A stretch of DNA of 48,605 bases from Bacteroidales bacterium (GCA_025358645.1 JANYIW010000083.1:1-48605), one strand, 5' to 3'; shown: positions 36,136 to 45,612, counted from the stretch's first letter. Numbers and translations are program-made. The notes: generated from the sequence alone by a model not told the origin.

Positions 36136-37035
36136 ATGCGATATTCCAAGCCCCCAGTATCACTAGAAAAGCAGTTAGCCTGCTTAAAAGATCGTGGGCT
36201 TAAAATTACGGATGAAGGCTCAGCCCTAGTTTATCTTTCTAACATTAGTTATTATAGGCTAAGGGCATATACCTACCCATTTCAAGACAATACTGCTGAA
36301 GACCATCCTTTTATAATACCAGTTTCATTTGAGGAAATTATCAACCTTTACAAATTCGACAGAAAATTAAGCCATCTGGTTTTCGGAGCTTTAGAGAAAA
36401 TTGAAATTGCCTTGAGGACTCAAATTATTTATCAATGGGCGATGAATAATGGTAGTCACTGGCAAATTAACCCTGCTTTATACCGAGATCTGGTTCGCTT
36501 TGCCGGACAGAGAGCTTCTCTTCAAGCTGAAATTGATCGAAGTAACGAAACGTTTATTGAGCATTATAAAACAAAATATTCAACTCCCTCTGAACCTCCT
36601 TCATGGATGAGTCTTGAAGTAACCAGCTTTGGTTTATTATCACAAATATTTCAAAACTTAAAAAAAGGACCTGAAAAGATAGCAGTAGCGAAACATTTTG
36701 GACTTAATGATATTAGTCTCCTTGAAAATTGGATGCATTGTTTTAGCAATATCCGTAATATTTGCGCTCATCATAGCAGACTATGGAATCGGAGGCTTAC
36801 TACACATATTAAATTGCCCTCCCGTCCATCCTACTCATTTATTAATAACTTAAGCGTATACCCATACAAGGTTTATGCAACTTTTTGTTGTATGCAATAT
36901 ATCCTGAATATCGTTGACTCAGGGAATGGATTTAAGTCAGAACTTAAAGAATTAATGACCGGGTGTCCTTTAGCCCAAGAAAAAGAAATGGGTTTTCCTT
37001 CCAACTGGGAGGTAGAAGATTTCTGGAAAGATTGA
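36136..37035 (+). CDS. Abi_2 (AbiD/AbiF-type) HEPN abortive-infection protein
   Basis: The 299-residue protein begins YSKPPVSLEKQLACLKDRGL, the typical Abi_2 start, then has ISYYRLRAYTYPFQ, FDRKLSHLVFGALEKIEIAL and the HEPN RNase motif in NIRNICAHHSRLWNRRL (R-x4-H). Members are RNA-cleaving toxins that stop phage growth; related AbiF proteins are reported relatives of Cas13. The gene directly follows a short RNA candidate with its own promoter. The ATG lies about 38 nt after the RNA's T-run. Codon use and AT content look like the neighbours. The target and trigger are unknown. Confidence 0.88.
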   Translation: MRYSKPPVSLEKQLACLKDRGLKITDEGSALVYLSNISYYRLRAYTYPFQDNTAEDHPFIIPVSFEEIINLYKFDRKLSHLVFGALEKIEIALRTQIIYQWAMNNGSHWQINPALYRDLVRFAGQRASLQAEIDRSNETFIEHYKTKYSTPSEPPSWMSLEVTSFGLLSQIFQNLKKGPEKIAVAKHFGLNDISLLENWMHCFSNIRNICAHHSRLWNRRLTTHIKLPSRPSYSFINNLSVYPYKVYATFCCMQYILNIVDSGNGFKSELKELMTGCPLAQEKEMGFPSNWEVEDFWKD

Positions 37036-37055
37036 CGATAATGACTATTGTTTAA

Positions 37056-37328
37056 ATTATTGGCAATGAATACTTTTCGTACTTACATGATCCTCTGACA
37101 TTTATATACCAGGTTAAAGATATTGGTCCCCTTATTAAACCAAATTATTTGGAATGTACTCCATTAATTCTTTCCCCATCTAGAACTGAGATATTATATG
37201 CTCAACCGCTCCGGGACTTTTGGTGGGATATTCAACGCGCCGGTAGCTTATGTCTTTCAGTGGGGGTGATAGGATATTCTCTTCCAAGTCATGATTTTTA
37301 TGCTAGGCAGGCATTATATAGTGTTTAG
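37056..37328 (+). pseudogene. Decayed SIR2-like defence protein, C-terminal remnant
   Basis: An open stretch of 90 codons with no start codon in a suitable place reads NEYFSYLHDPLTFIYQ, then PLRDFWWDIQRAGSLCLSVG and VIGYSLPSHDFYARQALYSV, then TAG. The VIGYSLPxxD...R motif after PLRDFWW resembles the C-terminal part of SIR2-like domains found in bacterial NADase defence proteins. The N-terminal NAD-binding half is missing; an in-frame TAA lies at 37053. It starts 20 nt after the Abi gene. Assignment is by motif resemblance. Confidence 0.6.
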
Positions 37329-37380
37329 GCTTCGTAAAAAGAAGTTGAGTACCTTTAATTCGGACAACCAGCAACAATTA

Positions 37381-40365
37381 TTAAAATCTGAAATAGATAA
37401 ATGGCATTACTTCTGATGTCTTCATCTGAAACAACAGGACTGCAACCACCATGATCACTGCAAACTGGGCAATAAGCGGAGATTTTATAAATGATCCTCT
37501 GTATGACTCTTTTATCCGCTCCGGAAGAAAATGGATTATATAGGCCACAGCCATCAGTATTAAGGCGCTACTGTAAGCCGGAAGAACAGTAAGGTATGAT
37601 CCCGGCGAAAAATTCTCAAAGATCTGTTTTAACATAATCTTTGCACTTTCCAGGTCAGAAGCTCTGAAGAAGATCCAGCAAAAGTTTACAAACTGGAAGG
37701 TTATAAAAACTGCAAATACCCGGCCAATCCATTTTGGCTTTGTATGACTTTTAAAAATAGAATCCCATATTTTATTAATTACCAGACCAATACCATGCAG
37801 ACCACCCCAGATCACAAACTTTAATGAAGCGCCATGCCATAATCCACCAAGAAGCATAGTTATCATCAGATTAAAGTAAGTTCGGATCTTTCCCTTCCTG
37901 CTTCCTCCTAATGAAATATAGAGATAGTCGCGAAGCCATTGCGACAATGAGATATGCCACCTTTTCCAGAAATCTGTAATGCTTCTCGCTTTGTAAGGGG
38001 AGTTAAAGTTTACAGGTAATCTGAATCCAAGAATCAATGCAACACCTATGGCAATGTCTGTATAACCCGAAAAATCACAGTAAATCTGTAATCCATATCC
38101 ATATATTGCCAAAAGATTCTCAAAACCTGAATAAATTGATGGAGCATCAAAGACACGATCAACAAGGTTAAGTGCAATGAAATTTGAGATGATTATTTTC
38201 TTTATCAAACCCTTGGAGATCATATAAAGAGCATGGCTGAATTCAGGCTTTGAAAGTCTGAATTCCTGATATATCTGAGGAATAAAAACAGACGCTCTCA
38301 CAATAGGACCAGCAACAAGATGGGGAAAGAATGAAACGTAAAAGCCAAAATCTATAATATTCCTCACCGGTTCCATCTTTTTCCGGTAAACATCAATAGT
38401 ATAGCTTAACGACTGAAAAGTAAAAAAGGAAATACCGACAGGAAGTATTATATAGCTTAAATCAAAAGATGTTCCGAGAATTGAATTAGAAAAAGTCGAA
38501 AGCAGGTCATAAACCCTGAATTGAGTCCCAAATAACTCATTTATTGTAGTGATAATAAATCCTGTATATTTAAAATAACCAAGCAGTCCGAGATTTGAAA
38601 TTATACTTAAGAGCACAAAAAACCTTCTTCCGGCCACTCTCTTTGATTTAAAGATCAAAAAACCACAGGTATAATCAATTACAATTACAAATAGCAGAAT
38701 GAATAAAAACAGACCGCCGGCTTTATAGTAAAAGAAGAGGCTGATCAAAAACAGGTACACATTCCTTATTAGCAATTTCTTATATACCAGGCTATAGCCC
38801 GCGAGTACAAAAAGAAAAAATATCCAGAAGGCAGGCAAAGTAAATACAAATGGTTTGCCCGGATCATAATTTAGTACTGAAAATACAAGAGATTTAAAAT
38901 AGCTTATTTGACCTGTCTTTGGTAGTGGGTTATTAATAACTATACGCGGAGCAGCCGGAACCCTGACTGGTATAGTATCAGTCATAGCCGATCGGGAAGA
39001 ATCAGTTACATGAATCACAAATAACGAAGATGCCAGCATCGCTGACAGTGAATCAGCTCCCTGACCAGTAAAGTGAATGAAATCTTTCTGGGCCAATGGA
39101 GGTTTCTTTTGTTCCCATTTAATAATTGATGATTTGCCTCCCATGGCCAGATATGAATTCCAGAAAGTAACATCAGCTTTCAGCGTGGCTCTTTTTTGAG
39201 CTTCAACTATGGCAGGAATATTACTATACGATTTTATACTATCACCCTCATTTGCTGCCATATCTGTAACACCAACAACTAATATGGGTGTTAACGGTGA
39301 AATCTCCTTAAGAAGAGAAATCTGTCTGACCAACCCTTTTTGATAATATGAATAATTGTCTTTTATATTTTTTACAATGTTTAAACCATAATGCAGAACA
39401 AACAGGTCGGGGGATAGCTTATTATATGACTCCTTTAGATTTTCCCTGTCAACCATCGTAAACTCAAGTCCGGCGCTTCCACGCTGAGGAATATTGTCAA
39501 CTACAACACCCGTTTCACTTTCAATACTTATTCCGTAAATATCGGGACTTACGCATCCTTCAAACTCTATCAGAATATTTCTTGCCCCGTATAACTGGCA
39601 TTTGATCTCATTATAACCTATGCCCGTCGTTAATGTGTCTTCAATTAATTTTTCACCATTACCTTTAACTATAATATGTACTTTCCCTTCCTTGTTTTCA
39701 TAAAATATCCGTAAAATATCATATACTGCCGAGGCGCTGTCTGCAACATTTGATGGGCTTATCCTTACAAATGCTTTTTCAGGATTTGATGTTGTTACTC
39801 CTTCTGGTAAATACCTGCAAATTGCCATGAATGGACCAAGTTTTCTATGCGAAATCTCTTTGGTTTTATAAGAAAGATAGTTATACCGTTTCCAGTTTGA
39901 GGATGAGTTTAGCCATACTGAATTAGTATACATTACCGGCATCAGAGGCAAAAACAATCCAGGACCTGTCCCTCCTCTTTCTCTTCTTAATGTTTGGCGC
40001 AGAAACGAAGTAACGCGGTCGCCTTCTATCTGTGAATCTCCATAATAAATGACCCTTACCTGTCCTTCGGAATACCTGAGAGAATCAAGAAATCTTTGTA
40101 ATGGATAATCTGACAGTTTTTCAGGGATTGTCTGTAACGAAAGGATTGATGTAATTGTATCTGCAGAACTTATTTTAGTTGTATCTGTCAGCTCAATTAC
40201 TATCGTGTCGTTGTTCTTGCTTCCTGATTTTAAACTATTTATAAGGCCTGAAGGCACAAATTCATAGATTGAAGGGAAAAGATGATTTGCAGGAATTATA
40301 TAATGAAGACCAGTAAAACAGGCCAGAAAGATCAATAATAACAAGAATGACCTTAAAGGACGCAT
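37381..40365 (-). CDS. SGNH-hydrolase / MBOAT O-acyltransferase fusion
   Basis: The 994-residue protein has an N-terminal membrane segment, an extracytoplasmic SGNH domain (about residues 95-460) and a C-terminal MBOAT domain with about 10-12 membrane segments. The SGNH blocks are visible: VIYYGDSQIEGDR, LHYGLN and QKDFIHFTGQGAD, with Ser, Asp and His. The MBOAT part shows FFPHLVAGPIVR, ITDFWKRWHISLSQWLRDYL and MLLGGLWHGASLKFVIWGG with the catalytic His. AlgI-like MBOAT proteins move acyl groups across the membrane and usually hand them to a separate AlgJ/DltD/PatB-type partner; here both are one chain. The acceptor is unknown; peptidoglycan is plausible as mltD precedes it by 14 nt. Confidence 0.88.
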   Translation of the reverse strand: MRPLRSFLLLLIFLACFTGLHYIIPANHLFPSIYEFVPSGLINSLKSGSKNNDTIVIELTDTTKISSADTITSILSLQTIPEKLSDYPLQRFLDSLRYSEGQVRVIYYGDSQIEGDRVTSFLRQTLRRERGGTGPGLFLPLMPVMYTNSVWLNSSSNWKRYNYLSYKTKEISHRKLGPFMAICRYLPEGVTTSNPEKAFVRISPSNVADSASAVYDILRIFYENKEGKVHIIVKGNGEKLIEDTLTTGIGYNEIKCQLYGARNILIEFEGCVSPDIYGISIESETGVVVDNIPQRGSAGLEFTMVDRENLKESYNKLSPDLFVLHYGLNIVKNIKDNYSYYQKGLVRQISLLKEISPLTPILVVGVTDMAANEGDSIKSYSNIPAIVEAQKRATLKADVTFWNSYLAMGGKSSIIKWEQKKPPLAQKDFIHFTGQGADSLSAMLASSLFVIHVTDSSRSAMTDTIPVRVPAAPRIVINNPLPKTGQISYFKSLVFSVLNYDPGKPFVFTLPAFWIFFLFVLAGYSLVYKKLLIRNVYLFLISLFFYYKAGGLFLFILLFVIVIDYTCGFLIFKSKRVAGRRFFVLLSIISNLGLLGYFKYTGFIITTINELFGTQFRVYDLLSTFSNSILGTSFDLSYIILPVGISFFTFQSLSYTIDVYRKKMEPVRNIIDFGFYVSFFPHLVAGPIVRASVFIPQIYQEFRLSKPEFSHALYMISKGLIKKIIISNFIALNLVDRVFDAPSIYSGFENLLAIYGYGLQIYCDFSGYTDIAIGVALILGFRLPVNFNSPYKARSITDFWKRWHISLSQWLRDYLYISLGGSRKGKIRTYFNLMITMLLGGLWHGASLKFVIWGGLHGIGLVINKIWDSIFKSHTKPKWIGRVFAVFITFQFVNFCWIFFRASDLESAKIMLKQIFENFSPGSYLTVLPAYSSALILMAVAYIIHFLPERIKESYRGSFIKSPLIAQFAVIMVVAVLLFQMKTSEVMPFIYFRF

Positions 40366-40379
40366 ATATTAAAAAAGAA

Positions 40380-41927
40380 TCAACTCTTTTTCTTAATCTT
40401 CAGCTTCTGTCCAACCTTTATTTTACCAGCATCAGAGATATTATTCAATGCCAGTACCTGATTCGTGGTAACATTATCAAACATCTTTACAATATCCCAG
40501 ATTGTATCGCCATTACGAACTGTATAAGTAATAAACTCACCTTCGGATTCCCCGGGGGAGAGGATTGCCAATAGTTGTGAATTGTATACAGCGGTTTTCC
40601 CCACCAGCGCTTGTTTCTCAGCAAAAGCCATTGTATTGATCTTTGAATAGTATTCAGATTTTGAAGGATCAATATATACTACCAGTTTCTGACCTACCCT
40701 TATATTATTACGGTTAATATTATTCCAGTTTCTGAGATCTGATAACCCCACCTTGTACCATTCAGAAACGAATCCAATGTTATCACCGTCCTTCACTGTA
40801 TAAATTAATTTTGTTCTGCCTTTAATATCGGTTGTTATATAAGAAGAGCGCGTAGGATCAGCTATACGGGTTGACTTACTTAAATAAAGATCGGGTTTGT
40901 ATTGCCTTATAGTGTCATTCAAATTAATAAAATCTCCAAGATGGTTCATTGGCAGAGTAAGAGTCTGAGGTTTTGAAGAACCCGGAACAAATCCTGTTTT
41001 ATATTGAGGATTGAGTGCATAAAGTTCTCCTAATGGAATACCCAAAACTTCTGAAATCTGTGCAAGATGGATATCTTTATTAACCATAATGGTATCAGTG
41101 GCAACAGGAATATTAAGTGGCAATGGCACTATATTATGCTCAGCGAAATAATTTATTGCGTATGCCGCCGCGATATATTGAGGAATATATCCCCTGGTCT
41201 CCCTGGGAAGCCTGTAATAAATATCCCAGTAATCCTTTTTATTGCCAGATCTTTTAATTGCCTTGTTTACATTGCCAGGACCGCAATTATATGCGGCAAT
41301 AACAAGAATCCAGTCATTATATATCTGATAGAGGTCTTTAATATATCGTGCAGCCGCATGGGTTGCTTTTAATGGGTCTCTGCGCTCATCAACAACGGAG
41401 TTAATTGTAAGTCCGTACATTCGTCCGGTGCTGTACATAAATTGCCATAATCCTGTTGCTCCCGAATGTCTGTTGACAACACCCGGATTAAGAGCGGATT
41501 CAATTACAGCCATATATTTAAGTTCTGCAGGAAGACCATAAGAATCGAAAACATCTTCAATCATCGGGAAATAATAATCCCTCAAACCAAGAACTGCACT
41601 GAATTTTTCTCTTTGCCTTATGGTATAAACTTCGATATGATTCCGGATGATATTATTGAAAGGCAGGCTGATTATTGAATTAATCTTACTCAGTCTCTTA
41701 ATATATACTGAATCAGGACATTGCAAGGGAATAGTGTCGCCCTGATACTCACTAAGGTTATTCTTGATAGCAATTTTAACGTACCACGTATTTACCAGGC
41801 TATCAAGATCACGGGCAATTCTATCACTACTGTTATCCGATTTAATGATAATAGTGTCAAAATCAGATGCTGCATTTGCCTTGAGAACTGCAAAGAAAAA
41901 AATTATAAGTATTATTTTAATTCTCAT
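40380..41927 (-). CDS. mltD: Membrane-bound lytic murein transglycosylase D-like, with LysM domains
   Basis: The 515-residue protein has a signal peptide (IKIILIIFFFAVLKANA) and a lysozyme-like SLT domain: LPAELKYMAVIESALNP, with the catalytic Glu, then GATGLWQFMYSTGRMYGL and VIAAYNCGPGNVNKAI. Two clear LysM domains follow (KLIYTVKDGDNIGFVSEWYK and ITYTVRNGDTIWDIVKMF) and a weaker one near residue 290. It cuts glycan strands between MurNAc and GlcNAc to give anhydro ends. It sits in the parA-parB-DUF5683-mltD order that I recall as common in Bacteroidota. Confidence 0.92.
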   Translation of the reverse strand: MRIKIILIIFFFAVLKANAASDFDTIIIKSDNSSDRIARDLDSLVNTWYVKIAIKNNLSEYQGDTIPLQCPDSVYIKRLSKINSIISLPFNNIIRNHIEVYTIRQREKFSAVLGLRDYYFPMIEDVFDSYGLPAELKYMAVIESALNPGVVNRHSGATGLWQFMYSTGRMYGLTINSVVDERRDPLKATHAAARYIKDLYQIYNDWILVIAAYNCGPGNVNKAIKRSGNKKDYWDIYYRLPRETRGYIPQYIAAAYAINYFAEHNIVPLPLNIPVATDTIMVNKDIHLAQISEVLGIPLGELYALNPQYKTGFVPGSSKPQTLTLPMNHLGDFINLNDTIRQYKPDLYLSKSTRIADPTRSSYITTDIKGRTKLIYTVKDGDNIGFVSEWYKVGLSDLRNWNNINRNNIRVGQKLVVYIDPSKSEYYSKINTMAFAEKQALVGKTAVYNSQLLAILSPGESEGEFITYTVRNGDTIWDIVKMFDNVTTNQVLALNNISDAGKIKVGQKLKIKKKS

Positions 41928-41942
41928 AGTTCAATTTTTAGT

Positions 41943-42578
41943 TTAAAAGTTTATTATCAAGTCCACACCTACTCCTGCCCCCATGAATCCACCTGGTAAT
42001 GTCATCTGTATTGGAACGAGTGTAAGATTAAGGTTTGGACTTACATCGTAGTTAAAAAGACTGGCATCCACATTTGCATCAAGGATGGAAATAAGATACC
42101 ATCCTGCGATGCCAATATACGAAAGATCCCGATATCTTTTATAATAGTCAACCATCCGTAGCATTGCATCTTTATAATATGAATAAGATGAAAGACTAAA
42201 AGTTTTTGGATGCAGAACAGGATCATAAGTAGCAGGGTCAGCTAGTATCAGTCTCGTATAGCTCTGAGTTTGAGGAATTTGATCTGTAAAATCCTGATAA
42301 GCTTTCATATACATGTTATAATTCTTTGAGTTGAAACCAGCAGAATAGATAAGAGCGCCAAAACCTGCATATACTACAGGTATCTTCCAGAGTTTTCTAT
42401 TATATATCTGACCAAGTCCGGGGAATGAGACAGCCATCATTGTTGCCTTAAGTGTCTCAGGTTTAAACTTCTGCTTAACTGGTTTGGCAATAGTGACTGT
42501 ATCCTGCGAAAAGATGTTTTGTTGAAAGCAAATCAACTGCAGGATAACTATAATCAGTATTTTATGAATAATCTTCAC
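41943..42578 (-). CDS. DUF5683 protein
   Basis: The 211-residue protein has a signal peptide (IHKILIIVILQLICFQQNIFS) and the DUF5683 core FPGLGQIYNRKLWKIPVVYA, then YRDLSYIGIAGWYLISILDA and ASLFNYDVSPNL. The first segment resembles TM2-like 'GxGQxYNxK' repeats and there are two or three hydrophobic stretches. Function is unknown. Its place between parB and mltD, 15 nt before mltD, suggests an envelope role coupled to division or segregation genes, which is inference. Confidence 0.85.
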   Translation of the reverse strand: MKIIHKILIIVILQLICFQQNIFSQDTVTIAKPVKQKFKPETLKATMMAVSFPGLGQIYNRKLWKIPVVYAGFGALIYSAGFNSKNYNMYMKAYQDFTDQIPQTQSYTRLILADPATYDPVLHPKTFSLSSYSYYKDAMLRMVDYYKRYRDLSYIGIAGWYLISILDANVDASLFNYDVSPNLNLTLVPIQMTLPGGFMGAGVGVDLIINF

Positions 42579-42641
42579 AATAAAAACTTACTGGTCTTTA
42601 TGTTCTAAAACCAGTATAACGGCCGATAAAGATAATTATTT

Positions 42642-43529
42642 TCAGGAGTTCAGGCGGTCAAATACTCCTAAAATACGTTCCATCTCTTCAGGGGTTTCAA
42701 ATGAGATCACGATTTTCCCTTTGCCCTTATCGTTTATTCTGAAGTTTACTTTGGCTGAAAATATCTTATTCAGATGTTCGGAGAGCTGCGTGAAATCATC
42801 ATTTAGCTTTTTCTTTTTTTCATTCTTAACCGGATCCTTGCTCTTTTCAGACTGTAATTGTCTGACAAGGTCTTCTGCCTGACGCACAGATAGTTCGCCA
42901 TCAATGATTTTATAATACACATTGATCTGCTTTTTCGGATCTTCAATATTTACAAGCGTCCGGGCATGTCCCATCATCAGGTGCTTATTTTTAATGCCAA
43001 GCTGTATTTCGGCCGGAAGTTTCAGAAGGCGCAGATAATTTGCTACAGTTGATCTTTGTTTTCCCACCCTGTCACTCAATTGTTCCTGGGTGAGCTTACA
43101 TTCCTCGATCAGCCGCTGGAAACTAATTGCTACTTCCACGGCATCAAGGTCTTCCCGCTGAATATTTTCAACCAGCGCCAGTTCAAGCATTGCCTGATCA
43201 TCTGCTGTTCTGATATATGCAGGTACATGAGTAAGTCCGGCCAGGCGCGCTGCCCTGAGTCTTCTTTCGCCGGCAATAAGCTGGAAGCGACCTGCGCCAA
43301 TCTCACGTACTGTGAGTGGTTGTACTATACCAAGCTTTTTAATTGAATTTGAAAGTTCTTCAAGCGCTTGTTCATCAAAGCTTGTCCTGGGTTGAAAAGG
43401 ATTTGCTTCGATCGAATCGACAGAGATATCAAGGTTTGCCTCAACTTTTTTCTCAAGGACCTCTTTTTCCACGCCATCTATCAATGCACCAAGACCTCTT
43501 CCCAACGCATTTTTCTTTATCATAATCAT
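42642..43529 (-). CDS. parB: Chromosome partitioning protein ParB
   Basis: The 295-residue CTP-dependent clamp binds parS and spreads along DNA to segregate the origin region. GRGLGALIDG at the N-terminus matches the ParA-stimulating segment. The CTPase motifs are AGERRLRAARLAG and ENIQRED, followed by the helix-turn-helix LTQEQLSDRVGKQRSTVANY and the conserved HLMMGHARTLV. A Lys-rich linker leads to the C-terminal dimer domain. ATG at 43529 and 43523 are both possible. No TGTTTCACGTGAAACA-like parS was seen in the window. Confidence 0.95.
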   Translation of the reverse strand: MIMIKKNALGRGLGALIDGVEKEVLEKKVEANLDISVDSIEANPFQPRTSFDEQALEELSNSIKKLGIVQPLTVREIGAGRFQLIAGERRLRAARLAGLTHVPAYIRTADDQAMLELALVENIQREDLDAVEVAISFQRLIEECKLTQEQLSDRVGKQRSTVANYLRLLKLPAEIQLGIKNKHLMMGHARTLVNIEDPKKQINVYYKIIDGELSVRQAEDLVRQLQSEKSKDPVKNEKKKKLNDDFTQLSEHLNKIFSAKVNFRINDKGKGKIVISFETPEEMERILGVFDRLNS

Positions 43530-43560
43530 TATTGTTTCCGCTAAATGAAAAGTCCTTTAT

Positions 43561-44340
43561 TTATTTTTTAACTCTTATTTCCTGTTTCTCAATCAGCTCT
43601 TTGGCCAGATTAAGATAGTTGACTGTGCCTCTAGAATCGGCATCATAAAGGATAGCCGGCTGACCAAAACTTGGCGCCTCTGAGAGTTTTACGTTTCTCT
43701 GGATTATAGTTTTAAAAACCATTTGCTGAAAATGCTTATTGACCTCATCAGCAACCTGATTTGATAATCTGAGACGTGCATCAAACATTGTCAGAAGGAA
43801 ACCCTCAATTTCAAGTTCAGGATTAAGATTATTCTGAATAATTTTTATTGTATTAAGAAGTTTGCCAAGACCTTCGAGAGCAAAATACTCGCACTGAACC
43901 GGTATTATAACAGAGTGCGACGCTGTAAGGGCGTTAACGGTTAGAAGACCCAGAGAAGGAGAGCAGTCAATTAGAATATAATCATAATCTGCTTCGATTT
44001 TTTTAAGTACCTCTTTTAGAATCTTTTCCCTTTCATGCCTGTCGAGCATTTCAATTTCTGCACCCACGAGATCAATGTTTGATGGTATTATTGAAAGGTT
44101 CTCAATCTCACATTTTAATAAAGCATCCTGTGGTTCTTTCCCATCAATCAGGCAATCATATATTGTGCATCTTATCTGCCGGGTATCGATTCCAATACCT
44201 GAAGTTGCATTTGCCTGTGGGTCTCCATCTACGATCAATACCTTCTTTTCAAGAACGGCAAGACTTGCTGCAAGGTTTATGGCTGTTGTAGTCTTCCCCA
44301 CTCCACCCTTCTGATTTGCTATAGCTATAATCCTTCCCAT
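43561..44340 (-). CDS. parA: Chromosome partitioning ATPase ParA (Soj)
   Basis: The 259-residue ATPase has the deviant Walker A motif [20 protein letters not shown], switch [11 protein letters not shown] and Walker [18 protein letters not shown]. There is no N-terminal DNA-binding domain, so it is the chromosomal Soj type. It moves ParB-parS complexes along the nucleoid. It is the first gene of a minus-strand run of five (parA, parB, DUF5683, mltD, SGNH-MBOAT) with gaps of 14-63 nt. Confidence 0.95.
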   Translation of the reverse strand: MGRIIAIANQKGGVGKTTTAINLAASLAVLEKKVLIVDGDPQANATSGIGIDTRQIRCTIYDCLIDGKEPQDALLKCEIENLSIIPSNIDLVGAEIEMLDRHEREKILKEVLKKIEADYDYILIDCSPSLGLLTVNALTASHSVIIPVQCEYFALEGLGKLLNTIKIIQNNLNPELEIEGFLLTMFDARLRLSNQVADEVNKHFQQMVFKTIIQRNVKLSEAPSFGQPAILYDADSRGTVNYLNLAKELIEKQEIRVKK

Positions 44341-44658
44341 TTTTTAAGTTATCGAGTTAGTTTTTGAGTTTCAAATTTACTATTTATGCCCTTCTGCCAC
44401 CGGCAGTAAAAGATGTAATTGTAAACATTTTTTTTGTGGTTTTCAACACTTTATCAACATCCGTCGTTTTGACCTTAAAATGTAACTTATTGATTATATG
44501 ACAAATTAAGAATCGGACATACAGCAGATCTGCTTTTCACTGGTTCGGGTAAGGAAAACAGCAAGTCTGATAAACAGATCATTAAAGTGATATTAAACCG
44601 GATTTTAAAAAAATTGTCTATTTATTTCCATCTTTGTCCGCCACATATACAAATTATC
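44341..44658. other. 318-nt divergent intergenic region, parA / DAG-kinase-like gene
   Basis: It contains a candidate parA promoter (TAAATTTG, minus strand, 44372-44379), the inverted repeat CTGCC-ACC-GGCAG (44394-44406) over the matching -33 region, and the perfect 12-bp palindrome AGCAGATCTGCT (44523-44534). TTATCAACA near 44450 is one base from a DnaA box but stands alone. No RNA gene was seen. Confidence 0.5.
44372..44406 (-). promoter_or_regulatory. Candidate parA promoter with overlapping inverted repeat
   Basis: On the minus strand TAAATTTG matches TAnnTTTG, with GTG 18 bases upstream as a weak -33 element. CTGCCACCGGCAG spans that upstream region and could bind a dimeric repressor. 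The box lies 31 nt before the parA ATG. Confidence 0.4.
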
Positions 44659-45612
44659 ATGAGTCATAGTAACGATCAGAAAGAATGGCTGATCATTGTA
44701 AATCCTAATGCCGGTAGCGGAAGAGGTGAAAAAGACTGGGACAAGATCTCAGATCTTCTAAAAAAAGAGGACATATCATTTACCGTTAAATTTACAGAAA
44801 AAAAAGGTCACGCTATCCGATTTACAATTGAAGGTATTGCAGAAGGTTACAGGAAGATAATTACAGTGGGTGGTGACGGGACTCTGAATGAGGTTGTTAA
44901 TGGGGTCTTTTTAAATAAGGTTTGTTCAACAACTGATATTTCCCTCGCACTGATACCTGTCGGAACAGGCAACGATTGGGGCCGGATGTTTGGGATTCCT
45001 CTTGATTATAAAAAAGCAGTAAGTATTATTCATGAATATAAACTGATGCTACATGACGTGGGCCTTGTAAGTTTCTATGACAGGTCGGAGAAAAAGGAGA
45101 GATATTTCATAAATATAGCCGGACTGGGATTTGAATCGGTTGTTGTAAAAAGAACCAATCATCAGAAAGACAGGGGCCACAGTGGCAAACTCTTATATTT
45201 CTACAACCTTCTTATGAGTCTTATTTCGTATAAAAACACGAAGGCAAAGATTATTATAGACGGTGATAAGCTCACTGCAGATGTTTTCTCACTTAATGTT
45301 GGCAACGGCCGTTATTGCGGAGGAGGTATGAGACAAACTCCCATGGCTCTACCTTATGACGGACTACTCGATGTAACGATAATAAAAGGGATGGGTAAGT
45401 TTGAGATAATCAGGAACCTGAAGATCCTTTATGATGGCACAATCCTTCAGCATCCGAAGATTAGCGGATATAAGTGTAAAAATATAAAGGTCAGTTCCGA
45501 TTCTGTAATGTACGCTGAGGCTGATGGTGAATCGCTTGGTCAGACCCCTTCAGAATTCAGTATAATCCCGGAAGGTATTAAAATTGTTTATGGAAGTAAA
45601 ATTATTCCATAA
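44659..45612 (+). CDS. Diacylglycerol/lipid kinase family protein (DagK/YegS-like)
   Basis: Starting at 44659 (MSHSNDQKEWLIIVNPNAG) the protein has 317 residues; the ORF-track start at 44587 adds an unrelated extension. Motifs of the DAGK catalytic domain are IVNPNAGSGRG, TVGGDGTLNEVVNGV and PVGTGNDWGRMFGIP. SLNVGNGRYCGGGM and YAEADGESLG mark the C-terminal lobe. It phosphorylates a lipid such as diacylglycerol with ATP at the inner membrane face; the exact lipid is uncertain. Its end overlaps the convergent cyclotransferase gene by 11 nt. Confidence 0.9.
   Translation: MSHSNDQKEWLIIVNPNAGSGRGEKDWDKISDLLKKEDISFTVKFTEKKGHAIRFTIEGIAEGYRKIITVGGDGTLNEVVNGVFLNKVCSTTDISLALIPVGTGNDWGRMFGIPLDYKKAVSIIHEYKLMLHDVGLVSFYDRSEKKERYFINIAGLGFESVVVKRTNHQKDRGHSGKLLYFYNLLMSLISYKNTKAKIIIDGDKLTADVFSLNVGNGRYCGGGMRQTPMALPYDGLLDVTIIKGMGKFEIIRNLKILYDGTILQHPKISGYKCKNIKVSSDSVMYAEADGESLGQTPSEFSIIPEGIKIVYGSKIIP

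Noticed and set aside
44440-44460. DnaA-box-like TTATCAACA near parA, considered as part of a replication origin
   Set aside because: Only one near match was seen, with no cluster of boxes, no clear AT-rich unwinding array and no dnaA, rpmH or gidA neighbour.
42579-44658. parS site near parAB
   Set aside because: No TGTTTCACGTGAAACA-like 16-mer was found in or around the two genes by eye; it may lie elsewhere.
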